A stretch of 9,067 bases of DNA, taken from positions 1 through 9,067 of the forward strand of contig CAKTNW010000057.1 of NCBI GenBank assembly GCA_934589145.1, read 5' to 3'. Below are positions 1-6,801 of the stretch, piece by piece (within the stretch, counting starts at the first letter, position 1; each line of letters opens with the position of its first letter). Origin of the DNA: an uncultured Oscillospiraceae bacterium (GTDB lineage Bacteria; Bacillota; Clostridia; Oscillospirales; Oscillospiraceae). The notes under the pieces are model-generated. The model made no database searches, was not told where the DNA came from, and saw only the letters and a program-made list of their open reading frames with translations. A program made the translations under genes and the position numbers.

Positions 1-2
1 CG

Positions 3-62
3 GCCATGAACAAGTTCAAGATGGAAGCCGCCAACGACCTGCGTGTACCTGCACCATCTTAA
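3..62 (+). CDS. C-terminal fragment of an unidentified protein, possibly a truncated alpha/beta small acid-soluble spore protein
   Basis: An open frame enters from the left edge and stops with TAA at 60-62, giving 19 residues ending NDLRVPAPS. The stretch AMNKFKMEAANDL resembles the first helix of alpha/beta-type small acid-soluble spore proteins (pattern A-L/M-x-x-F-K-x-E-x-A-x-x-L), which coat spore DNA in Firmicutes. In that family this helix is normally followed by a second half with a GG-x-MVK-type motif. Here the frame stops at once and I see no such motif in the other plus-strand frames before 428. It could be a truncated spore-protein gene, an unusual family member, or a chance match over about 13 residues. 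The reading frame as a gene end is plausible; the family assignment is weak. Confidence 0.3.
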   Translation, partial: AMNKFKMEAANDLRVPAPS

Positions 63-274
63 AAATCACAGCAAAAAAATTGCAAGAAATTACTTAAATC
101 GACGAAATGATCCACATGCGGGGTATGTCAAAGGAGATTTCATGTAGACGACTATACCCATTCTGTTACAGTGGTGCCAGTTGCTCATGCAGTATCATCT
201 CTACGATTCCGCGATCCATTTTCCCGCGTTCCAGCATCTTTCATCACCCTTACCCATTCTACCATATCTAGCAG

Positions 275-302
275 AAAAAGCCCAGCACCAGCTGGACTTT
301 TT
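275..302. terminator. Bidirectional Rho-independent terminator
   Basis: AAAAAG, one mismatched base, CCAGC, a four-base loop ACCA, GCTGG, one mismatched base, CTTTTT. The stem is flanked by an A-tract on one side and a T-tract on the other, so either strand gives a hairpin followed by a U-run. On the minus strand it would end the SDR-TRAP-TAXI transcript about 125 bases after the TAXI stop codon. On the plus strand it would end transcription arriving from the left of the window. Confidence 0.75.
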
Positions 303-311
303 CGACAGGCT

Positions 312-338
312 GAGCACGATCCATGTTGGATCGTGCTC
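312..338. repeat. Perfect 12-bp inverted repeat with 3-base loop
   Basis: GAGCACGATCCA at 312-323 is exactly complementary to TGGATCGTGCTC at 327-338, with loop TGT. It lies about 90 bases downstream of the TAXI gene stop on the minus strand, just before the terminator at 275-302. It has no U-run on either side, so it is probably not a terminator by itself. A transcript-stabilising 3' hairpin or a tandem terminator element is possible. Confidence 0.7.
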
Positions 339-427
339 TCCGCTTGTATTGCTATTTGAATGTTTTTAGTATTAACTTCGTGCGTAGAGTGTTTTTCCGT
401 TGCGCCATATCAAATCAGAATCAGTAT

Positions 428-1447
428 TTAAATCGCGCCGACAGACTCGAGATACTTGACAGCGCCGCTGTGAAGCTCAAGACCGGCAGGATTGTTGTAG
501 TAATCCACCAGGCTCTCAAGGGTGTAGCTCTTGCAGTTGGTGTAAGCGAGGACAGAGTCGTCCAGATTGTCAAAAGTGGTCTTGAGGAACTGATAAACAA
601 AGCCCTCATCAAGATCCGCCATCGCAACGAACACGGGCATTTTCGCCAGAACTGCGATATCCTCCGTCTGGCCGATGTAGGTATTCGCCGGGATCACAGC
701 CGTGCCAAAGTAAGGATAGTTGGAGGTGATGTTATTCATGTGCTCCTCTGAAATCGACAGCCACAGGCAATCCGTCGTGGAGGCAAGGTCGGCAAATGCG
801 GAGACCGGAGCAGCGCCGAACTGGATGATCGCGTCGACATGCTTGTCTCTCATGGCATCGGCCATCTCGGAGGTGGTGACCGCCTGAATCTTGTAGTCAC
901 CCTCGTTCAGACCGTACTCCTTCAGAATCAGCGGGGTATAGTCCGTAAGCTGGGTACCGGAGTTGCAGGCGATTGTCTTGCCCTTGAGCTCCTCAATGGC
1001 AGTAATGCCGGAATCCTTGCGGACAATGATGTTGCACACGTTGTTCCACTCGCCAGGGAGCACAACGCGGATGTCGCCAGAGTAGCCGCCCTCGGAGAAC
1101 TCACGAGTGCCGGTCGCTGCACAGTAAGCGATGTCAATATTGGAAATGCACATGCCCAGATCGCCCTCAAGCAACATCTTGTTGTTCTCAACGGAGCCGG
1201 TGGTCGTCTCGGCATTGCAGGTCGTTCCGCTGAACTTTTCATTGAAGGTCTGGCAGAACGTGGAAGTGGTCATATAGAAGTTACCGCCAGTTGCGCCGGC
1301 GCCAACCGCAACATAGTCAAGGCTGGACGTGAGCTCGCCGGTCTGTTCGGGCTGCTTGGTATCGTCAGGAGTCTCCTCCTTCTGACCGCAGGCAACGAGA
1401 GCAAAAACCATCGCAAGGGACAGAATCAGTGCAAGTGTTCTTTTCAT
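428..1447 (-). CDS. TAXI-family TRAP transporter solute-binding lipoprotein
   Basis: A 339-residue extracytoplasmic binding protein that would capture the substrate and hand it to the TRAP permease encoded just upstream. The N-terminus has a charged start, a hydrophobic core and a lipobox L17-V18-A19-C20, so it should be exported, lipidated on Cys20 and anchored on the outer face of the membrane. After a short acidic linker the mature domain opens with YVAVGAGATGGNFYM and continues with TTTGSVENNKMLLEGDLGM, both matching conserved stretches of TAXI/NMT1-like binding proteins. The length is normal for the family. The start is supported by a GGAAGG sequence about 11 bases upstream. It is the last gene of the operon, 65 bases after the permease stop. 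Substrates of TAXI systems are diverse, so the ligand cannot be named. Confidence 0.93.
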   Translation of the reverse strand: MKRTLALILSLAMVFALVACGQKEETPDDTKQPEQTGELTSSLDYVAVGAGATGGNFYMTTSTFCQTFNEKFSGTTCNAETTTGSVENNKMLLEGDLGMCISNIDIAYCAATGTREFSEGGYSGDIRVVLPGEWNNVCNIIVRKDSGITAIEELKGKTIACNSGTQLTDYTPLILKEYGLNEGDYKIQAVTTSEMADAMRDKHVDAIIQFGAAPVSAFADLASTTDCLWLSISEEHMNNITSNYPYFGTAVIPANTYIGQTEDIAVLAKMPVFVAMADLDEGFVYQFLKTTFDNLDDSVLAYTNCKSYTLESLVDYYNNPAGLELHSGAVKYLESVGAI

Positions 1448-1512
1448 TTTGGTTTTATTCCTTCCTTTTTAATTTATTCACATCCCGATTTTACCGAGAC
1501 GCAAATCCATGT

Positions 1513-3381
1513 TTACTGCGCGGTCTGAGCTTTTTTCTTCTTCGCCTTAATTCGGTTCATAACGATGACCGTAGCGAAGAACGCGACACCGATCAGATCC
1601 GTCACCGTGCCGGGAATAACCATGCAGATACCGGCAGCAAAGCAGACCGCACGCTCGATCCAATTACAATTTGTAAAGAAATAGCCTATGGTCGCAACGG
1701 ACAGCGCGTACACGCCCACCAGCGCGCTGACGCTGACTGAAATGATTTCCATCGGCGTGCCGACCATCAGGATCGCCGGTGCGTAGATAAAGACAAACGG
1801 GATCAGGAAACCAGCCAGGGCAAGCTTAGTTGCTTTCAGCCCCGTCTTTATTGCACTACCGCCGGAAAGACCAGCCGCCGCAAAGGCAGCAAGTGCGACC
1901 GGAGGCGTCACATTGGAAATGATGCCAAAGTAGAAGATGAACATGTGCGCGGAAAGCTGGGAAACACCCATCTTAGCAAGTGTACCGACAATCAGAGTGA
2001 CAAGAATCGAATATGCAGCAACTGTCGGCAGACCCATGCCGAGAATAATCGCAGAAACCGCGGTCAGCAACAACACGAGGAACAGCTTGCCACCTGCTAA
2101 AGAGATGATGAGCATGGAGAGTTTGGTGCCGAGGCCGGTGACCGCGAATGCACCGATAATTAAACCGGCGCAGGCCGTGGCCGTTGCGACCGTGGTGCAG
2201 GAATTGGCCGTGTCGATCACGGAATCCTTCAGCTTCATCAGCCATGCCTTGTCTCTCGTCCCTGTGATCGCACCGATCACCAAAGTGACAAGAACCGCAT
2301 AGAACGATGCCTTGAGTGCCGAGGTGCCGGCAAACACAAGCATATAAATCAGCATGATTAGCGGGAAAAGGTTATACCAGCCCTTTTTCATTACCTCCTT
2401 AAAAACAGGAAGCTCCTCTTTTCTCATACCAGACAGACCCAAGCGACCCGCTTCAAAGTCAACTACAAAGAAACAGCCAAGGTAATAAAGAAGAGCAGGA
2501 ATAATCGCTGCTTTCACAATCGTCGCATATGGGACCGCCAGAATCTCCGACATCAAAAACGCACCTGCGCCCATGACCGGCGGTGCCAGCTGACCACCCG
2601 TAGAAGCTGTCGCCTCGACCGCACCAGCAAAGTCCTTATCGTAGCCGAGCTTTTTCATCAGCGGGATCGTAAATGCACCCGTAGTCGTCACGTTGGCGAC
2701 CGCAGAACCGGAAATGCTGCCCATAAGGCCGCTCGAAATAACAGCAACCTTAGCCGGACCGCCGCGATACTTGCCAAACAGCGCAGAGGAGAAGTCCATA
2801 AAGAACGCACCGCCGCCAAAGGCTTCAAGCATGCAACCAAACATAATGAAAAGCGGGATAAAGGTTGCAGATGCCGCAAGCGGGGAACTCCAAATCCCCT
2901 CCGTGCCCATATAGAGCAATGAAGTGATTTTCTTCATAGAATATGGGGCATGTCCGAAAGGCTGTGGAAGATACTGGCCAAAGAAAACATAGACCATCAT
3001 AATTGCTCCAATAATCGGCATGGCCCAACCCATTACGCGCTTGGTAGAAACAAGGATCAAAATGATTAACAGGGTGCAACCAACCTTATCCATCGTGTAC
3101 ACGGTCCCTGCACGGTATGCCATATCAGGCGCAGCACCGAACATGTAAATGCCCTGAACAAGTATCGCTACGATCAGAAGCGCATCAATGGCAGGGCCAA
3201 CATATTTTACCTTACATGGCTTAAAAAGGACCACCAGTAAAAGCATCAGAGTTAAATGAATATTGCGCTGACTCATGCCTTCAAAAAGGCCAAATGCCGA
3301 AGTATAGATGTGAAAGCAGACAAAAATCAGCGCAATTACAAAGATTGCCGTTTTTCTGACTTTGGTTAGTGTTTGTTCCAT
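1513..3381 (-). CDS. TRAP transporter fused permease (small and large membrane subunits, TAXI type)
   Basis: A 622-residue polytopic membrane protein. It is the fused form of TRAP permease in which the four-helix small subunit (about residues 10-130) precedes the large transporting subunit (about 140-610), as is typical when the partner is a TAXI binding protein. Signs of this family are the glycine-rich SGLMGSISGSAVANVTTTGAFTIP region, the TASTGGQLAPPVMGAGAFLM segment, VVDFEAGRLGLSGM, and a second repeat with GMGLPTVAAYSILVT and ISNVTPPVALAAFAAAG. The transporter is expected to import substrate using a sodium or proton gradient rather than ATP. The C-terminus ends in a lysine-rich cytoplasmic tail. 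The start is set by AGGAGA seven bases upstream of the ATG. It lies 85 bases after the SDR gene and 65 before the TAXI gene, all on one strand and presumably one transcript. Confidence 0.95.
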   Translation of the reverse strand: MEQTLTKVRKTAIFVIALIFVCFHIYTSAFGLFEGMSQRNIHLTLMLLLVVLFKPCKVKYVGPAIDALLIVAILVQGIYMFGAAPDMAYRAGTVYTMDKVGCTLLIILILVSTKRVMGWAMPIIGAIMMVYVFFGQYLPQPFGHAPYSMKKITSLLYMGTEGIWSSPLAASATFIPLFIMFGCMLEAFGGGAFFMDFSSALFGKYRGGPAKVAVISSGLMGSISGSAVANVTTTGAFTIPLMKKLGYDKDFAGAVEATASTGGQLAPPVMGAGAFLMSEILAVPYATIVKAAIIPALLYYLGCFFVVDFEAGRLGLSGMRKEELPVFKEVMKKGWYNLFPLIMLIYMLVFAGTSALKASFYAVLVTLVIGAITGTRDKAWLMKLKDSVIDTANSCTTVATATACAGLIIGAFAVTGLGTKLSMLIISLAGGKLFLVLLLTAVSAIILGMGLPTVAAYSILVTLIVGTLAKMGVSQLSAHMFIFYFGIISNVTPPVALAAFAAAGLSGGSAIKTGLKATKLALAGFLIPFVFIYAPAILMVGTPMEIISVSVSALVGVYALSVATIGYFFTNCNWIERAVCFAAGICMVIPGTVTDLIGVAFFATVIVMNRIKAKKKKAQTAQ

Positions 3382-3466
3382 AAATTTTCTCCTATTCCTT
3401 CAATATTTAACAATGGAAACCTTATGGGAGTCCACACAATCAATTTTACTTTGCAAAAAACCGTTT

Positions 3467-4219
3467 TCAGCCGACCCACATACCGCCGTTGACATCAATT
3501 ACCGCGCCATTGATGTAAGAGGCATCCTCGTGACACAGGAAAACGATCGTGCGGGCAATGTCTTTCGGTACGCCAAGGCGGCCGGAAGGATTGGATTTGA
3601 AGAAGAACGCTTTGTCCTCTTCGCTCTTATTTGCCCAGAAGCCGCTGATTCGGTCACCGCTCATCACGGTGCCGGGAGCGACCGCGTTGATCGTCACACC
3701 GATAGGCCCCATATCCTTGGAGCACTGACGTGTAAAGCCGATCACACCTGCTTTTGCTGCAGCATAGGGGGCGCCGCCAAACACACTACGGCTTCTGCCC
3801 GCCATGGAGGACAGGCTTACGATTCTTCCATACTGCTGTTTACGCATGATTTTGACCGCTTCACGTGTGCAGAGAAATACCGATCGCATATTCAGGGCAA
3901 TCACCTTTTCCCAGCCATCCAGACTGATCTCATCGACCGGCTGGGAAATTGCCAGCGATCCGCCTGCAATATTGGCCAGCGCATCGACCCTGCCATAGTG
4001 CTCCATTACCTGAGAGAATGCTTTCTGAACGGACTCCTCTTCAATCGCGTTGCAATGAATGCCAATAAAATCCCTATCCTTCAATTCCTCGCTGACCTTC
4101 GCCAGCTTTTCATCGTTAATGTCAAAGGCAGCAACAGCAAAACCCGCATCCAGGAATTCCAGAACAACCTCCTTGCCGATTCCATCTGCGCCGCCGGAAA
4201 CCACAGCAAATCGTTTCAT
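3467..4219 (-). CDS. SDR-family NAD(P)-dependent oxidoreductase (FabG/BadH-like)
   Basis: A 250-residue classical short-chain dehydrogenase. The cofactor loop SGGADGIG is at residues 8-15, NIAG at 83-86 and the structural Asn at 110. The catalytic set is Ser138, Tyr152 and Lys156 (YAAAK), followed by TINAVAPG. Asp33 at the end of the second beta strand favours NAD(H) over NADP(H). The C-terminus, DVNGGMWVG, is usual for this family. It should interconvert a secondary alcohol and a ketone in the cytoplasm. Similar proteins include hydroxyacyl-CoA, sugar-acid and acetoin/butanediol dehydrogenases, so the substrate remains open. It is the first gene of the transporter operon, so it probably acts on the imported compound or its derivative. 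The ribosome binding site is weak (GAGTGTAGG region), unlike the neighbouring genes. Its promoter and operator lie at 4267-4308. Confidence 0.92.
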   Translation of the reverse strand: MKRFAVVSGGADGIGKEVVLEFLDAGFAVAAFDINDEKLAKVSEELKDRDFIGIHCNAIEEESVQKAFSQVMEHYGRVDALANIAGGSLAISQPVDEISLDGWEKVIALNMRSVFLCTREAVKIMRKQQYGRIVSLSSMAGRSRSVFGGAPYAAAKAGVIGFTRQCSKDMGPIGVTINAVAPGTVMSGDRISGFWANKSEEDKAFFFKSNPSGRLGVPKDIARTIVFLCHEDASYINGAVIDVNGGMWVG

Positions 4220-4266
4220 AACCTACACTCTTTCATTCATTTTTTGAATTCAATATAGAATTCTTT

Positions 4267-4278
4267 TTTGTATACGTT
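4267..4278. promoter_or_regulatory. Putative GntR operator 1 (SDR-TRAP promoter)
   Basis: TTTGTATACGTT, centred on the palindrome GTATAC at 4270-4275. It sits just downstream of the predicted -10 and covers the likely transcription start of the SDR-TRAP operon, a position suited to repression. Read on the minus strand, its flank ATAACGTATACAAAA matches operator 3 (ATAATGTATACAAAA) at all but one base. Confidence 0.6.
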
Positions 4279-4280
4279 AT

Positions 4281-4308
4281 ATTTTACGCCATTCTCTCTT
4301 TTTTTCAA
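4281..4308 (-). promoter_or_regulatory. Predicted sigma-A promoter of the SDR-TRAP operon
   Basis: On the minus strand, TTGAAA (4303-4308) and TAAAAT (4281-4286) are separated by 16 bases. The expected start of transcription is near 4274, inside the GTATAC element, leaving a leader of about 55 bases before the SDR start codon. The assignment rests on match to consensus and position. Confidence 0.5.
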
Positions 4309-4403
4309 TAGCAATTCCTTACTTGCAGCAGTTTTCTACATCCTGTTCAATCTTTTCCTTCTTTTTAGGTGCAAAATGCCAATTAATTATTCCTAATCAC
4401 ATT

Positions 4404-4415
4404 TTTGTATACAAA
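4404..4415. promoter_or_regulatory. Putative GntR operator 2 (GntR gene promoter)
   Basis: TTTGTATACAAA, a perfect 12-base palindrome and the most symmetrical of the three copies. It lies six bases upstream of the -35 box of the GntR gene itself, so it may serve autoregulation or, with operator 1 about 137 bases away, cooperative binding across the divergent spacer. Confidence 0.6.
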
Positions 4416-4420
4416 TTATG

Positions 4421-4449
4421 TTGACAAATTTGTTTTTTTATTGTATTTT
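4421..4449 (+). promoter_or_regulatory. Predicted sigma-A promoter of the GntR regulator gene
   Basis: A consensus TTGACA (4421-4426) is followed after 17 bases by TATTTT (4444-4449) in a very AT-rich stretch. Transcription would begin near 4456, about 24 bases before the ATG at 4480, leaving room for the AGGGAG ribosome binding site at 4467-4472. Confidence 0.6.
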
Positions 4450-4479
4450 TTTTACATCTACCACACAGGGAGTCTTATT

Positions 4480-5199
4480 ATGAATCTTTCTGAAGTCTCG
4501 CAAGACAAGCAGCCGAAAAAAACATCTTATGAAGCCATTGCGTACCGAGAGCTACGCAATGCAATTCTCACCGGCATCTTTCCTCCTGGCTATCAAGTCG
4601 TAGAAGAGCATATTTCATCCCAGCTGAACATGAGCCGTTCTCCTGTACGGAGCGCTATCAAACGTCTTGAAACAGAGGGTTTTCTGGAAAAACGGGACAA
4701 CAAGCGTATCTATGTCGCTCTGCCGGAGCTCGATAAAGTGCTTGACATTCTTTATATTCGCGAAGCATTAGATGGTATGTGCAGTCGGCTCGCTGCGCAA
4801 AACCGGACCGCAGAAGACATCGAAAAGCTTAATCAAATTATGGAACGCTCACGTATGTCGATTGAAAGCGGTGATATATACGCTCATCATGAGATTGCTA
4901 CTGTGATCCATTATGCAATTTTCGAAGCATCAAAAAGGCCTTTGCTCGCTCGACTTGCCATAAACTATGAAAATCAGATATCCCTCTTCACTTATGACAG
5001 CTTCAAACAGGATGATATGCGCGTCCGGACCGCACACGAAGAACATTGCGCAATCTGCCGTGCCGTGATTGCAGGTGACGGTGACGCAGCAGAGGCTGAG
5101 GCCAGACACCATGTCCGCATCCTGCGTGAGCGAATGACCATGCTACATGAAAATAAAAGTCGTGCTATGAATAGCTCCGTCTCTCAACTCCGTCCGTAA
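4480..5199 (+). CDS. GntR-family transcriptional regulator, FadR subfamily with FCD ligand domain
   Basis: A 239-residue DNA-binding regulator. The N-terminal winged helix-turn-helix covers about residues 17-80: YRELRNAILTG, then the recognition region with SRSPVRSAIKRLETEGFL at 52-69 and a wing ending RIYVA. The all-helical FCD domain covers about 85-220. His144, His189 and His211 sit where FCD proteins carry three metal-binding histidines; the usual Asp four residues before the first histidine is Ala140 here. I chose ATG 4480, although the frame is open back to an ATG at 4405, because AGGGAG lies seven bases before it and the upstream extension would run through the operator and promoter and encode a hydrophobic stretch foreign to the family. 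It is divergent from the SDR-TRAP operon and convergent with the E1 operon. FCD regulators usually sense small carboxylates, which fits a catabolic module. Confidence 0.93.
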   Translation: MNLSEVSQDKQPKKTSYEAIAYRELRNAILTGIFPPGYQVVEEHISSQLNMSRSPVRSAIKRLETEGFLEKRDNKRIYVALPELDKVLDILYIREALDGMCSRLAAQNRTAEDIEKLNQIMERSRMSIESGDIYAHHEIATVIHYAIFEASKRPLLARLAINYENQISLFTYDSFKQDDMRVRTAHEEHCAICRAVIAGDGDAAEAEARHHVRILRERMTMLHENKSRAMNSSVSQLRP

Positions 5200-5212
5200 G
5201 CGGTGCAAGAAA

Positions 5213-5254
5213 CGGCCTCCGCCCCCCTGTTCGGTTTGGAGGCCGCTTTCTTTA
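5213..5254. terminator. Terminator of the GntR gene, shared with the converging PPC gene
   Basis: CGGCCTCC at 5213-5220 pairs with GGAGGCCG at 5238-5245 around a 17-base loop and is followed on the plus strand by CTTTCTTTA. It starts 13 bases after the GntR stop. The PPC gene on the other strand ends at 5255, so its transcript also runs into this hairpin. In that direction the U-run is weaker (GTTTCTT). Confidence 0.75.
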
Positions 5255-5740
5255 TTATTTGCTGTATGGAACGGGCAGCTCAAGGTCAATTTCATCATCC
5301 TGTGTCCATTTCATATAACCGCCCTTGATCTCATTCATGACAATGTCGACTGTGGCATGAACTGGGTTTCCGCCCTTGAAGAAGTGCCCACCCCAGGCCT
5401 TACCGTCCGCATCGGTTACAACGCCATGTACATGAAATACCGGGCGCTCCGGATCCGTCAGGCAGACCTCTGCCTGTGCTGAGATCAGTTCCAATGGGCC
5501 GGCAATCGGCATGGCAGGCGTCCGCTCAGAGCCTCTCTTCGTCTTATCGCTCGGACGGGTCCAAGAAATTTCCGCACGACGCAGGCTGCCAATGATCAGT
5601 TGTGAAGCGGCCATTTCAAAGCCGGCTTCACGGCAAACCTTGATAATACCCGTAACCAAATCAGTATCACGCTGCAAGCGAGCCATAGCAACCCGCCCAG
5701 CCTCAGCAGGAACGACCTTCACTCTTGCTTTCTCTTCCAT
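5255..5740 (-). CDS. PPC/DUF296 domain protein
   Basis: A 161-residue protein made almost entirely of one PPC (plant and prokaryote conserved, DUF296) domain. Diagnostic features are LIIGSLRRAEISW at about 48-60, the segment LELISAQAEV, the HVHG motif (His103, His105) and GGHFFKG at 117-123 with His119; these three histidines are conserved in the family. In plants the domain accompanies AT-hooks and DNA binding. Bacterial stand-alone copies form trimers and have no settled function, and no AT-hook is seen here. The start follows AGAGGAG with a spacing of six. It is the third gene after E1 alpha and beta, 68 bases downstream of E1 beta, so it is likely co-transcribed and connected with the same substrate. 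Whether it binds metal, a metabolite or DNA cannot be told from sequence. Confidence 0.88.
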   Translation of the reverse strand: MEEKARVKVVPAEAGRVAMARLQRDTDLVTGIIKVCREAGFEMAASQLIIGSLRRAEISWTRPSDKTKRGSERTPAMPIAGPLELISAQAEVCLTDPERPVFHVHGVVTDADGKAWGGHFFKGGNPVHATVDIVMNEIKGGYMKWTQDDEIDLELPVPYSK

Positions 5741-5781
5741 CTTGTTCTCCTCTCTGTCCGATCACACTCCCAGCCCGTCTG

Positions 5782-5803
5782 CTGAAAATGCCGATCATTT
5801 CAG
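5782..5803 (-). repeat. Imperfect hairpin between the E1 beta and PPC genes
   Basis: CTGAAAATG at 5782-5790 and CATTTCAG at 5796-5803 form an eight-pair stem with one bulged A and a five-base loop. It starts six bases after the E1 beta stop codon on the minus strand. There is no U-run, so it should not terminate; it may mark an mRNA processing or stability point between the genes. Confidence 0.35.
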
Positions 5804-5808
5804 TCTCT

Positions 5809-6789
5809 TTATTTTCCTACAGCCTGTTTTACAGCCGCCACAATATCCTTGGGCAGCGTGCGGCACATATCCTCCAGATGCGGAGTCATCGGGATGGGAA
5901 CAAACGGCGCACCGATACGAACAATAGGTGCTTTTAGGTTAGAGAACGCCTCCTCCGCAATTGTGGCAGAGAGCTCTGCACCGAAACCGCACTGCTTAAC
6001 TGCCTCATGCGCGACAACGACGCGGCCGGTCTTTTTGACCGACGCAAGGACCGTCTCCTTATCCCACGGGGACACAGTCCGCAGATCGATGACCTCTGCG
6101 TCAATGCCCTCCTTGGCAAGCTCCTCTGCCGCCGTCAGCGCACGACTGACCATAACGCCGTAGACCACTATGCTGACGTCCTTCCCCTCACGGGCGATAC
6201 GTGCCTTACCGATGGGAATGGTGTACTCTTCGTCCGGCACCTCGCCCTCCATTTTGAAGAGCGTCTTATGCTCAAAGAACATGACCGGATTGTCGTTGCG
6301 AATGGCAGTCTTGAGCAGGCCCTTGCCCTCGGCAGGGCTGGAGGGAATGACTACCTGTAGGCCGGGCATATGCGCAAACCACGCCTCCAGACAGTCGGTA
6401 TGATGTGCGCCCTGCATCTTCAGGATACCGTCGGGACAACGCACGACCATATGCACCTTACCCTGTCCGCCAAACATATAGCGAGACTTCGCTGCCTGAT
6501 TGGTCAGCTCATCCATGCATACGGGAAGGCAGTTAGAGAAGCGCATATCAATGACAGGACGCATTCCCGCCAAGGCCGCGCCGACGGCGCTTGCCACAAT
6601 AGCAGTCTCGGAGATCGGTGCGTCAAGCACACGGCTCTGATCGCCGACGGCCTCGCCGAGACCAATATAATGGCCCATGGAGCCACCGTTCCCGATGATG
6701 TCCTCCGCCATCGCGTAAACGGACGGGTCGCGGAGCATCTCCTCTTTCATCGCTTCCCAAGTTGCCTGCTTATATGTCTTAATGCTCAT
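5809..6789 (-). CDS. 2-oxoacid/acetoin dehydrogenase E1 component, beta subunit (AcoB-like)
   Basis: A 326-residue transketolase-like E1 beta subunit, the usual length. It pairs with E1 alpha to form the thiamine-diphosphate enzyme that decarboxylates or cleaves the keto substrate and passes the acyl group to a lipoyl E2. Motifs in order are a MAEDI segment (27-31, where GED is usual), DAPISE at 56-61 with Glu61 as the expected cofactor-activating glutamate, NQAAKSRYMFGGQ at 97-109, the active-site histidines His129-His130, and FAHMPGLQVVIPSSP. The C-terminal lobe (about 200-320) carries the transketolase C domain with VVAHEA. Family members usually read HSQS after the histidine region; here it is HHTDCLEA. 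It starts 12 bases after the E1 alpha stop with a purine-rich AAGGGGGA binding site, so the two are translated together. The acetoin-versus-2-oxoacid choice cannot be made from motifs alone. Confidence 0.93.
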   Translation of the reverse strand: MSIKTYKQATWEAMKEEMLRDPSVYAMAEDIIGNGGSMGHYIGLGEAVGDQSRVLDAPISETAIVASAVGAALAGMRPVIDMRFSNCLPVCMDELTNQAAKSRYMFGGQGKVHMVVRCPDGILKMQGAHHTDCLEAWFAHMPGLQVVIPSSPAEGKGLLKTAIRNDNPVMFFEHKTLFKMEGEVPDEEYTIPIGKARIAREGKDVSIVVYGVMVSRALTAAEELAKEGIDAEVIDLRTVSPWDKETVLASVKKTGRVVVAHEAVKQCGFGAELSATIAEEAFSNLKAPIVRIGAPFVPIPMTPHLEDMCRTLPKDIVAAVKQAVGK

Positions 6790-6801
6790 GTTCCGTCCCC
6801 C

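Larger units (their letters stand above)
63..427. other. Intergenic region without a credible gene; holds two hairpins
   Basis: About 365 bases separate the left-edge frame from the stop of the TAXI binding protein. Two overlapping 62-residue frames on the plus strand (171-359 and 181-369) lack a ribosome binding site and recognisable protein composition, so I do not call them. A good Shine-Dalgarno sequence, AAAGGAG at 130-136, precedes an ATG at 142-144 that is followed directly by TAG. The rest consists of two hairpins at 275-302 and 312-338, described separately. No tRNA or riboswitch fold was recognised. Confidence 0.6.

Noticed and set aside
171..369. Two overlapping 62-codon plus-strand frames in the left intergenic region
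   Set aside because: They overlap each other, run through the two hairpins, lack ribosome binding sites and have non-protein-like composition.
839..1528. Plus-strand open frame of 229 codons over the TAXI gene
   Set aside because: It is antisense to a well-supported lipoprotein gene, with no ribosome binding site or domain signature.
3362..4258. Plus-strand open frame of 298 codons across the SDR gene
   Set aside because: It is antisense to the SDR, whose cofactor and catalytic motifs are complete, and the translation has no family features.
4405..4479. Upstream ATG giving a 25-residue N-terminal extension of the GntR regulator
   Set aside because: It would overlap the operator and promoter, has no ribosome binding site, and encodes a hydrophobic stretch not found in the family; ATG 4480 has a well-spaced AGGGAG.
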